8,899 bases of DNA from Candidatus Thiodictyon intracellulare (GTDB lineage: Bacteria > Pseudomonadota > Gammaproteobacteria > Chromatiales > Chromatiaceae). This document shows, piece by piece, positions 1 through 6,711 of this stretch. The stretch lies in NCBI GenBank assembly GCA_016292295.1, contig JADNEJ010000516.1:1-8899 (forward strand), in the 5' to 3' direction. The notes below the pieces were generated by a model. That model was not told where the DNA came from. It worked only from the letters and a program-made list of their open reading frames with translations, and did no database searches. Within the stretch, counting starts at the first letter, position 1, and each line of letters begins with the position of its first letter. Position numbers and translations under genes: made by a program.

Positions 1-249
1 AGCATAGGGACGATAGTATATCGACGTCGGCCGGTTACGCTAGGGTCATGAGCGATAATCTCAGATGAGACGTGTATATCAAAGCCGTCATCGTAAGCTC
101 AGCGGCTGGGAGTAACCCCGCGAGACTGTTTTGCCCGCGCCGTGCAGCGCCATAATCAAGGTAAGGCGGAACGCGGCGGACAGCAATTGCGCTTCCTCCA
201 CAGTCTCTTTTTCTCGGTGTCTCCGTGAGAGCCATTCTTAATCTTCGCC
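1..249. other. Stretch without a supportable gene, downstream of the OmpA-like gene
   Basis: These bases lie after the stop codon of the minus-strand OmpA-like gene. A 66-codon open frame on the minus strand (35-235) has no recognisable domain, no good ribosome binding site and a composition that does not look like a protein, so I do not call it. No hairpin followed by a T-run was seen that could end the upstream operon. Composition is more AT-rich than in the flanking genes. The only notable part is the repeat-like tract at 195-236, listed separately. Confidence 0.5.
195..236 (-). repeat. Possible degenerate dispersed repeat of the CACGGAGACACCGAG type
   Basis: Read on the minus strand this tract contains CTCACGGAGACACCGAG followed by an A-rich and GA-rich run. 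From memory, closely similar CACGGAGACACGGAG motifs recur between genes in many environmental bacteria, often near small GxxExxY-type genes; no such gene is visible here. It begins about 14 bases past the stop codon of the OmpA-like gene. Only one copy lies in the window, so its repeat nature rests on recollection and not on the sequence itself. Confidence 0.25.
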
Positions 250-1977
250 TCAGGGCGCCGGCTCGATCAGATAGACCTCGACCCGGCGGTTCTTGCGGCG
301 GCCGGCGGCGCTGCTGTTCTCGGCGAGCGGACGCTGTTTGCCGAAGCCCTCGGCACTGAGGCGCTCGGCGGCGACGCCGCGCGCGATCAGGCCCGCCCGG
401 ACCGCCTCGGCGCGGGCCTGGGACAGAGTGAGGTTAGTCTGGTCGGCGCCCGAACTGTCGGTGTAACCCTCGATGCGAACGCTCAGGTTCGGGTATTCGC
501 CCAGCAGGGCACTGATCCGGTCCAGGCTCGCGACCGGCCCCTTGGGCAGGGTCGCCGCCCCGGTGGGGAAGTGCAGTTGCTCATCGCTCAGGTTGACCAA
601 CATGCCGCGCGGCGTCTGCTGGGCCTTGATCTCCGCGTAGCGGCCGATGAGCCCATGGGCCTGGGTCATCACCACGGCCTTGGCCTGGCGTTCGAGATCG
701 AGCGCCTGTGCGGCCCGGTCGCGCTCGGCCGCGCGCGCCGCTTCGGCCTTGGCCCGCTCGGCGGCCAGGGTCTGCTCGGTCTGCTGCTGGGCCTCGGCGC
801 GTGCCTGCTCCAGCGTCCGCTGCGCCTCGGTCAGGGTCTCTTCATAGCGGGACTGGGCGGACTTCAGGTCCTGCTCCAGTTCGCCGATGCGCTGTTCCGC
901 GAGCTTGGCTTGCCCGTCGCGGGTGTCGCGGTCCTGGGTTGCCGCGGCCACCGCGGCGCTGAGTTGCCCCTGCACGGTGGTCAGGGTCTGGCCGGCCTGG
1001 TCGAGTTCGGCACGCAGCTCGGCTACCGCCTGCTCGTATTTCTGCTCCAGCGCGGCCAGGGCGTCATGCGCGCCCTGCGTCTCCTCGGTGAGGGCGGCGA
1101 CCTTGCCGCGCGCCTCGGTCAAGGCTTCGTCCGCGGCCGCCTTGGCCTCCTGCGCCGCGGCGGCCGCCTGGGCCTGGGCATCGGCCTGTTGTTGGACCTC
1201 GGCCAAGCGGGCGGCCAGTTCTGCCTCCGCAGCCTTACGCATCTGCGCGGCCTCTTCGAGGTCCGCTTGCCGGCGCTCCTGCGCCTGCGTCAGGGCGGCG
1301 TGCTCCGCGGTGGCCTGCTCCTCCAGTTGATTCACCAGGGCAGCGCGCTCTGGCTCGCTGCCCTCTAGGGCGACGCGGTAGGACTTGACCCGCTCATTGA
1401 GCCGCGCCTCCTGCTCCTTAGTCTTGGCGGTATAGCGAGCGTCCGCGTCGGTGAGACGCTGGTTGAGGTGGGCGATCTCCGCTTCCAGGTCCGCGATCCG
1501 CTTCTGGCTGGCCTGGTGCGCGAGCTCCAGGTTGGCCCGCGCTTTGTGTATGCTTTCCATCCGACCGACGAGTTCCTTGCGTGCTCCCTCGTGCTCGGCG
1601 CCCATAGACTCGATGTGCGCCTGGAGGTCCTTTTCGCGCTCCGCGGCCGCGGCGATCTCGTGCTTGTCCTGCTCGACCTGCTTGCTCAGAATCGTGGTCT
1701 GGGTGGTCGCCTCCTCGAGTTGCCCCGTCGCCGACTGGAGCCCCGCCTCGGCCGTCGCGAGTTGGGTGCGCAGGCCCTGCTCGCTCTGCGCTACGCCCTG
1801 GAGTTGTTTTTCAGTGTCGGCCAACTTGAGCACCGTGTCGCTGACCACGGTGCCCTGTTCGGTGAGCCGCCGGTTCAAAGTGCCCGTGTACCAGTTGTAG
1901 AGGGTATAGACCCCGATCAGGGCCGCCAGGAGTACCCAGGTAAAGACCTTGTAGAGCGAGGGATGGGATTCGGACAT
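250..1977 (-). CDS. Inner-membrane-anchored coiled-coil protein with C-terminal OmpA-like peptidoglycan-binding domain
   Basis: The 575-residue protein has three parts. Residues about 7-27 form one hydrophobic segment (motif FTWVLLAALIGVYTLYNW) after a short N-terminus without a lipobox, so it is probably a signal anchor in the inner membrane. Residues about 35-440 are a long Ala/Glu/Gln/Arg-rich coiled coil projecting into the periplasm. Residues about 458-575 are an OmpA-like domain with the pattern IEGYTDSSGADQTNLTLSQAR; D507 and R522 have the same 15-residue spacing as the diaminopimelate-binding D271/R286 of E. coli OmpA. The likely role is linking the inner membrane to the cell wall; partners are unknown. 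I chose the ATG at 1977, not the upstream ATG at 2064, because AGGAGA lies 8 bases before it and the hydrophobic segment then falls at the N-terminus. It lies 108 bases after argA on the same strand. A very weak promoter-like pair (TTGCCG at 2059-2064, TATCCT at 2034-2039, spacer 19) lies in that gap, so co-transcription with argA or its own promoter are both possible. Confidence 0.9.
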   Translation of the reverse strand: MSESHPSLYKVFTWVLLAALIGVYTLYNWYTGTLNRRLTEQGTVVSDTVLKLADTEKQLQGVAQSEQGLRTQLATAEAGLQSATGQLEEATTQTTILSKQVEQDKHEIAAAAEREKDLQAHIESMGAEHEGARKELVGRMESIHKARANLELAHQASQKRIADLEAEIAHLNQRLTDADARYTAKTKEQEARLNERVKSYRVALEGSEPERAALVNQLEEQATAEHAALTQAQERRQADLEEAAQMRKAAEAELAARLAEVQQQADAQAQAAAAAQEAKAAADEALTEARGKVAALTEETQGAHDALAALEQKYEQAVAELRAELDQAGQTLTTVQGQLSAAVAAATQDRDTRDGQAKLAEQRIGELEQDLKSAQSRYEETLTEAQRTLEQARAEAQQQTEQTLAAERAKAEAARAAERDRAAQALDLERQAKAVVMTQAHGLIGRYAEIKAQQTPRGMLVNLSDEQLHFPTGAATLPKGPVASLDRISALLGEYPNLSVRIEGYTDSSGADQTNLTLSQARAEAVRAGLIARGVAAERLSAEGFGKQRPLAENSSAAGRRKNRRVEVYLIEPAP

Positions 1978-1985
1978 GTGGATTG

Positions 1986-1991
1986 TCTCCT
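1986..1991 (-). promoter_or_regulatory. Ribosome binding site AGGAGA of the OmpA-like gene
   Basis: On the minus strand AGGAGA stands 8 bases before the ATG at 1977. It decides the start codon: the in-frame ATG at 2064 has no comparable site and would add about 29 polar, Pro-rich residues before the membrane anchor. Confidence 0.75.
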
Positions 1992-2085
1992 GGGGCCTGG
2001 GTGGTGGAGTCTGGTGCCGCTTGGTGGACGCAGAGGATAGCCGAAGCGCGGGGGCTTCCGGCAAGGGGAGCGCAACCTTTTTTGC

Positions 2086-3471
2086 TCAGGCGCCCAAGTC
2101 ATTGATGAAGACAAGGGAGTTGCGCCGCTCATTGTAGAGCACCTGTTTTTCCGGCGGCAGGGACTCTCGGGGCGCGGGGACGAAGCCGCGCTCCTGGAAC
2201 CAGTGGGCGGTCTGGGTGGTGAGGACGAACAGCCGTCTGAGCCCGCGGGTGCGGGCGATGGTCTGGATGTGCTCCAGGAGCTTGTCGCCGCGCCGGCCGC
2301 CGCGGTAGTCGGCATGGACGGCAACGCTGGCGAGTTCGCCCATGCCCTGGTCCGGATAGGGATAGAGCGCGGCGCAGGCGATGACCAGCCCGTCGCGCTC
2401 CATCAGGAAGAAGCGGTCGATCTCCGACTCCAGCCGCTCGCGGGAGCGGCGCACCAGGACCCCGCGCTCCTCCAGAGGGCGCAGCAGTTCCAGGACCCCG
2501 GTCACGTCCTCGGCACGCGCCGGGCGCAGCCCCTCGTAAGACTGACCGGTGATTAGGGTGCCGCTGCCGTCGCGGGTGTAGAGCTCCCGCAACAGGGCGC
2601 CGTCGCGATGCCGGTCGATGAGGTGGACGCGCTGCACCCCGTGGATGCAGGCGTCGGCCCCGGCGCGCAGGGCCTGGGCCAGGTCCTCGGTGAAGCCCAC
2701 GGGCCTTCCCGCCGCCTCGTGCGGCGCGGGGCCCGGGGGCGCGGCGAGCAGTGACTCGACCTCGCCGCTTAGGACATTGGAGACCAGCGCGCCGGCGGCG
2801 TCGCGAACCCCGGGTTCCTCGGTCAGGAAGATCAGCTTATCGGCCTTGAGCGCGATGGCCGCGGAACGCGCCACGTCCGCGGCGCTGAGGTTGAAGACCT
2901 CGCCGGTGGGCGAATAGCCCAGCGGCGGCATCAGGACCACGGCCCCGGCGTCCAGGCGCTGCATCAGCGACTGGCGGTCCACCCGCCGCACTACCCCGGT
3001 CTGGCGGTAGTCGACCCCGTCCAGTACTCCGATGGGCCGGGCGGTGACGAAGTTGCCCGAGACGACCGGGATCCGGACACCGGCCATGGGGGAGTCGGCG
3101 AGCCCCATCGAGAGCAGGGCCTCGATCTCCACCCGCACCACCCCGGCGGCCTCCTTGACGCAGGCGAGCGCGGTGCCATCGGTGATGCGCAGCCCGTTGA
3201 CGTAGCGCAGTTCGCTGTGGCGCTCCCTCAGGCGCGCCTCGATCTGGGGCCGCGCTCCATGGACCAGGATCACGCGCACCCCGAGCCCGTGGAGCAGGGC
3301 GATGTCATGGATCAGGTGCGCGAAGCCGGGGTCGGCCACCGCCTCCCCGCCGAAGCAGATGACGAAGGTGCGACCGCGGTGGGCGTGGATGTAGGGGGTC
3401 GCCTGGCGCACCCAGTCGACGAAGGGGTCGCGCGCACGGGAGTGGTCCTGTACCTGGGTGGGATCGGTCAT
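2086..3471 (-). CDS. argA: N-acetylglutamate synthase (amino-acid N-acetyltransferase), ArgA type
   Basis: The 461-residue enzyme transfers acetyl from acetyl-CoA to glutamate, the first step of arginine synthesis in the cytoplasm. An amino-acid-kinase-like domain spans residues about 28-300 (FVICFGGEAV at 36-45, HGARPQI at 71-77, TRDGSGTLI at 299-307); in this family it binds the feedback inhibitor arginine. A GNAT acetyltransferase domain follows at about 315-461, with the acetyl-CoA loop YRGGRRGDKLL (389-399) and WFQERGF (424-430) as in E. coli ArgA. Length fits the family (E. coli 443). The ATG at 3471 is chosen because the following residues align with the N-terminus of E. coli ArgA up to PYIHAHRGRTFVI. 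There is no good Shine-Dalgarno: only GAGAG about 13 bases upstream, and this already lies within the 89-bp palindrome that fills the leader. A TATAAT box ends only 3 bases before the ATG. No frame damage was seen. Expression is probably from read-through of pilSR or from a signal created by the palindrome; this is inference. Confidence 0.95.
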   Translation of the reverse strand: MTDPTQVQDHSRARDPFVDWVRQATPYIHAHRGRTFVICFGGEAVADPGFAHLIHDIALLHGLGVRVILVHGARPQIEARLRERHSELRYVNGLRITDGTALACVKEAAGVVRVEIEALLSMGLADSPMAGVRIPVVSGNFVTARPIGVLDGVDYRQTGVVRRVDRQSLMQRLDAGAVVLMPPLGYSPTGEVFNLSAADVARSAAIALKADKLIFLTEEPGVRDAAGALVSNVLSGEVESLLAAPPGPAPHEAAGRPVGFTEDLAQALRAGADACIHGVQRVHLIDRHRDGALLRELYTRDGSGTLITGQSYEGLRPARAEDVTGVLELLRPLEERGVLVRRSRERLESEIDRFFLMERDGLVIACAALYPYPDQGMGELASVAVHADYRGGRRGDKLLEHIQTIARTRGLRRLFVLTTQTAHWFQERGFVPAPRESLPPEKQVLYNERRNSLVFINDLGA

Positions 3472-3474
3472 TAA

Positions 3475-3563
3475 ATTATATGTCTCTCATGTGAGATTCC
3501 GGTTTAGTCGCGGCGGGTAACCTGCCGCGACTAAACCGGAATCTCACATGAGAGACGTATAAT
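3475..3563. repeat. 89-bp near-perfect palindrome (43-base arms, 3-base centre), candidate miniature mobile element
   Basis: Left arm 3475-3517, centre TAA at 3518-3520, right arm 3521-3563. The arms match at 41 of 43 positions; the two differences (3481/3557 and 3515/3523) become G-U pairs in plus-strand RNA but A-C mismatches in minus-strand RNA. Each arm contains a smaller inverted repeat, TCTCA-TG-TGAGA at 3485-3496 and its counterpart. Both outer ends read TATAAT outward. TATA occurs in the same orientation at 3477-3480 and 3558-3561, so a TA or TATA target duplication is possible if the element proper begins at about 3481 and ends at about 3557. It overlaps the last codons of pilR and ends 3 bases before the argA ATG. 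There is no T-run, so it is not a standard terminator, and 43 bp is far longer than usual terminator stems. Alternatives are an insertion-sequence-derived miniature element, two insertion-sequence ends head to head, or a rearrangement scar. Confidence 0.85.
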
Positions 3564-4698
3564 GCAAGGCACGCAGCGTCATGCCAAGCTTCTTGGCGGC
3601 CGCGGTGCGGTTCCAGCGGGTGTCGTCAAGGGCCTTGAGGATGGCGTGGCGCTCGATCTTCCTCCAGGTAGTCCTCCAGGGGGACCTCGGGCTCCGTGCG
3701 TGACCCAGCCGAGACCTGGGCCTCGGTCTGCGGCAGATAGAGGTCATGGGCGTCGGTGATGAAGCCGTCGCAGAGCGCGGTGCGGCGCGCTCCAGCACGT
3801 TCTCCAGCTTACGCACATTGCTCGGGAAGGCCTCCTCGTTCAGATCCCGGTGGCTGGCGCTGATGATGCGCACGTCCACCGCCAGTTCTTGCTGGGCGCC
3901 CACCGGTCGCACGCTCTTCTCTTGGATGGCCCGCAGGAGCTTGACCTGGGCGGGCAGGAGCAGGTCCGCCACCTCGTTCAGGAATAGGGTACCGCTCTCG
4001 GCCGCCTGGAACAGCCCCTCCTTGTCGGCCACCGCACCGGTGAAGCTGCCCTTCTTGTGGCCGAACAGTTCGCTCTCCACCAGCTTCTGGGGGATGGCGC
4101 CGCAGTTGACCGCCACAAAATTGCCCTCTGCCCGCGGGCCCTGGGCGTGGATCAGACGCGCCTCCAGTTCCTTGCCGGTGCCGCTCTCCCCGGTGATGAA
4201 GACCGGCGCCTGATTGCGGGTCAGCTTGACGATGAGGCGGCGGATCTCCTCCACCTTGGAAGAGTCGTCGAGCAGACGCGTGCCGCTCTCGGTGCGGGCC
4301 TCCGCGGCAGTGCCCTGGGTGCGCACCTGGGTGCGCAACTTGAGCGCCGAGCCCACCAGGCGGCGCAGCAGTTGCAGATCCACAGGCTTGGAGAAGAAGT
4401 CAAAGGCACCGGCCTTCATCGCGGCGACGGCCGATTCTATGCTGTCGTGGGCGGTGACCATGGCGACCGGCAGGTTGGGGTGGTGCTTCGCGATGAAGGG
4501 CACCAGATCGATCCCGCTGCCGTCCGGCAGGTTCATGTCGGTGAGGCACAGGTCGAAGCGCCGGGCTTGCAGCGCCGTCTTGGCCTCGGCCACGATCATG
4601 GCGGTGGTCGCCTGCACGTCCATGCGGGCCAGCGTGATCTTGAGCAGATCGAGGATGTCGGCCTCGTCATCGACGACGAGGGCGTGGGCCTTATTCAT
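3544..4698 (-). pseudogene. pilR: Damaged PilR-type sigma-54-dependent response regulator
   Basis: PilR normally activates sigma-54 transcription of type IV pilin genes when phosphorylated by PilS. Here 384 codons remain open, against about 445-455 in the family. Intact: the receiver domain (D10, D11, phosphoacceptor D54 in LTDMNLPDG, T82, K104), Walker A GESGTGKE (170-177), the sigma-54 loop GSFTGA (217-222), and most of a Fis-type helix-turn-helix (TRWNRTAAAKKLGMTLRAL). Damaged: Walker B reads LFLNE instead of LFLDE (N241). An in-frame deletion at about residue 290 (near 3829-3834) removes about 64 residues, including the RFRQDLYYRL..VPPLRER segment with the arginine fingers. FPGNVRELEN is changed to FPSNVRKLEN. 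Two compensating single-base shifts (near 3777-3788 and 3657-3662) garble about 42 residues; the other frame still reads ALCDGFITDAHDLYLPQ. The usual end, RYRLKKLG plus 1-3 residues, is replaced by HYTSLM from the palindrome. The start at 4698 has GGGAG 9 bases upstream. The ATPase must be dead; a shortened receiver-plus-DNA-binding protein could still be made. Confidence 0.85.
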
Positions 4699-4741
4699 GC
4701 CGGTGCGCTCCCGGTGCTGGTGAGTTGCCGATCGTGGTTCG

Positions 4742-4747
4742 ATTGTA
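4742..4747 (-). promoter_or_regulatory. Weak candidate -10 box (TACAAT) upstream of pilR
   Basis: TACAAT on the minus strand, in the context GCTACAATCG, lies about 43 bases before the pilR ATG in the 136-base gap between the pilS stop and the pilR start. No convincing -35 hexamer is found 16-18 bases upstream. It could be a relic of a separate pilR promoter; otherwise pilR would be read from the pilS promoter. Confidence 0.22.
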
Positions 4748-4834
4748 GCGGTTCGCGGCGCCGCTTGGGCACTGTCCCGCCGCCAGTTGAACGGCGGAGC
4801 GCGGTCGTCCGGTCCGCGCAAGACACCGCCGCCG

Positions 4835-6504
4835 TCATGCCGTAAACACCAGGCGACAGCAACTGCCGCGCGGTCGCTCCCGCCGGTATTTGAGCCGGAT
4901 GCCATTGGTTTCCGCCAGTTCCCTGACGATGTAGAGCCCGAGCCCGGTGCCGCTGGACTTGGTGGTGAAGAAGGGGTTGAAGATGTCGCCGGCGGAGTCC
5001 TGATCGACGCCGGGACCGTCGTCGCTGACTTCGATCCGTGCCCGGTCCTAGCCCTCGGCACGGCTCACGCGCACCTGGATGTGGGCCGAGTGATCCGGAC
5101 TCCCCGCATGCACCACGGCGTTTTCGCACAGGTTGGAGACGATCTAGTAGAGGTGGCGTGGGTCCACCCCACGGAGATTGGCAGGAGCTCGAACTCGAGC
5201 AGCAAGTGGTCGGAAGGCAGACCGTGGGACTCGCGGAATTCGTCGCAGCACTCCTCCAGCCACCCGCGACCAGCTCGGTAAGCTGGGAGTCCAACTGATG
5301 GCGCCGGGACAGTTGCAGGACACTGCGCACGATTTCGTCGATGCGACCGCAATTGCGGCGGATGATGTCGAGCAGATGGCGGTCGTCGGGCGACAGGCCC
5401 TTGGTCTCCCCCAGGAGCTGGCCGGCGTGTGGCCGGCGTGGGAGATGGCGCTCAGCGGGTTGCGGATATTGTGGGCGATGCTGGCCGTGAGAGTACCGAG
5501 CGACGCCGGCTTGATCTGCTGGGCCTCTTTGATCAGCCCCTGGTTATCGCGCAGGTAGAGCATGACGCCCGCGGCCCGGAAATAGCCCAAGTGCTGGCGC
5601 GCGGGCTTGAGCTCACGGTTGCCGATCCGGATCACCTCCATTTGGGGCGCGGTCGGGCGGATATGGTCCAAGAGCCAGTCCTCCAGGTCCGCACACACCT
5701 CCTTGAGAGAGGTCTCGGGCGCGGGCTCCGGGATATTGACCATATCCCTGGCCGCCTGGTTCATGAGTTTGACCTTACGTTCGCCGTCGATCACCACCCT
5801 CCCGATCGCGATCGCCATGTCTTGAATGATGAACTCGTTGAGTTTTGACAGGTCGTCGATGTCCACCTTGCGACGGGCCGCCAGTTCCTCGGTCAGGCGC
5901 ACCCGGCGATAGAGTACATGGGCGAGCAGGGCGACCGTGAAGAACATCAGGCCCAGGACCCCGACTTGCGTGTACGAGGCACTCATCGCCTGCCCCGTGA
6001 TCAGCGCGTAGGTCTGCTCGGTGATGACCGCGAGCGAGGCGAAGGAGGCGAACAGGAGTGACAGCCGGCCCTCCATCAACAGGCCCCCGCGGCCACCGCG
6101 ACGGCCAACAGGACACCGAGCCTGCTGTCGACGCCCCCGCCTGCGTGCATCACTAGGGTAAAGGTGATGAGGTCGACAAAGATAGCCAGATAGACCTGAT
6201 TTTGCCGGCTTGGCCACTGCGCATAAAGGTTGATTCCGCTCGCCAGGACCAGGATTGCGTAGACCACCAGGACCCGCCAGGCTAGGTCTGCGTCGACCTC
6301 GATGAGGAGCGGGTCAGACACCGCCGGGGAGAAGACTAGGACCAGACCCACCATCACCACGAGACGGAAGAGGAACAGCCAGCGCACGGACTCCCAGGTA
6401 GGGAATCGGCCGCGCTTCCAGCGCTCGCGCTCGGATGGACCCGCCGCGGGTGTGCTGGGTTTGGGGCTGGCGGAGCCTGGGTCTTGGTCTTTGTCACTTG
6501 ACAT
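4835..6504 (-). pseudogene. pilS: Broken PilS-type membrane sensor histidine kinase
   Basis: PilS senses an envelope or pilin signal through six membrane helices and phosphorylates PilR. All parts are recognisable but in different frames: helices 1-4 (6504 to about 6083), helices 5-6, a PAS-like region (LMNQAA) and the H box (to about 5430), the dimerisation helix (RRNCGRIDEIVRSVLQLSRRH), then the N box NLCENAVVH, DDGPG, NPFFTTK and GTGLGL of the ATPase domain, ending at TGA 4835-4837. Lesions: one base missing in the C-run 6084-6088 (plus strand); an 11-bp tandem duplication at 5419-5440; one base missing near 5261-5267; one base missing in the C-run 5167-5170; amber codons at 5144-5146 (expected HLYQIVSNL) and 5048-5050, both where CAG (Gln) is expected. 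The H box reads AHNIRNP instead of the common AHEIRNP. The start at 6504 has GAGAG 8 bases upstream and is preferred over the ATG at 6519. The intact protein would be about 550 residues. Confidence 0.88.
5419..5440. repeat. Exact 11-bp tandem duplication inside pilS
   Basis: TGGCCGGCGTG occurs twice back to back at 5419-5429 and 5430-5440. Removing one copy restores the frame from SHAG through QLLGE, exactly the expected PilS sequence after the H box, so the duplication is the cause of this frameshift. Such a change is typical of replication slippage and hard to explain as a simple base-calling error. Confidence 0.9.
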
Positions 6505-6576
6505 GACGTGGGCTCTCATAACAAAAGGCGCAAAGTGGAGGGCACTCCGGTACCCGAGCAGGGGTGAGGCCGACGA

Positions 6577-6606
6577 TGCGCCGATCGTCTCACAGGGATC
6601 GGCGCA
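6577..6606. promoter_or_regulatory. Perfect 10-bp inverted repeat between the divergent pilS and sucC genes
   Basis: TGCGCCGATC at 6577-6586 and its exact reverse complement at 6597-6606 enclose a 10-base centre. It lies 73 bases before the pilS start and about 50 bases before the sucC promoter candidate. The 20-base centre-to-centre spacing, about two helical turns, would suit a dimeric regulator; a leader-RNA hairpin is the alternative. No T-run follows on either strand. No regulator can be named. Confidence 0.4.
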
Positions 6607-6657
6607 CCCGCTCTGTTCGCCTCGGCACGCCGCGGCAGCCGCCGCCGCGCGGCTTCT

Positions 6658-6687
6658 TTGGCAGCCGCTGCCGAATTAGATCAGAAT
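6658..6687 (+). promoter_or_regulatory. Candidate sigma-70 promoter of sucCD
   Basis: TTGGCA (6658-6663, 5 of 6 to consensus) and CAGAAT (6682-6687, 4 of 6) are separated by 18 bases. Transcription would begin near 6694, about 45 bases before the sucC ATG. The surrounding bases are the most AT-rich in this intergenic region. This is a match by eye only. Confidence 0.33.
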
Positions 6688-6697
6688 AGAGCGGATG

Positions 6698-6711
6698 CGG
6701 CCATGTGGCCG
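6698..6711. repeat. Short inverted repeat CGGCCA-TG-TGGCCG in the sucC leader
   Basis: Six-base arms with a 2-base centre, placed just downstream of the predicted transcription start and 28 bases before the sucC ATG. It could be a small operator or may be chance in GC-rich sequence. The perfect symmetry is seen directly; a function is not shown. Confidence 0.25.

Noticed and set aside
35..235. 66-codon minus-strand open frame after the OmpA-like gene
   Set aside because: No recognisable domain, no ribosome binding site, and it begins inside the repeat-like tract.
571..1368. 265-codon plus-strand open frame opposite the OmpA-like gene
   Set aside because: It is antisense to the coiled-coil coding region; Leu/Gly-rich low-complexity composition is the mirror of Glu/Ala/Gln codons in GC-rich DNA.
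3475..3563. Palindrome as an intrinsic terminator for pilR
   Set aside because: No T-run follows on either strand, and the stem is several times longer than usual; a secondary effect on transcription remains possible.
4057..4845. 262-codon plus-strand open frame opposite pilR
   Set aside because: It is a shadow of the pilR receiver and ATPase coding sequence; the product has no domain.
4698..5061. Extended N-terminus of pilR from an upstream ATG at 5061
   Set aside because: The added 121 residues are out-of-frame translation of the pilS ATPase domain and the intergenic gap; MNKAHALVVDDE at 4698 is the family start.
6085..6217. N-terminal part of a 357-codon frame beginning at 6217
   Set aside because: Its first residues (MAKPAKSGLSGYLC) are pilS membrane helices read in the wrong frame; true PilS sequence in that frame begins at about 6083.
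4835..6504. Programmed frameshifting or sequencing error as the sole cause of the pilS breaks
   Set aside because: Two C-run indels alone could be base-calling errors, but the exact 11-bp duplication, two amber codons and the deletion in neighbouring pilR together indicate real decay.
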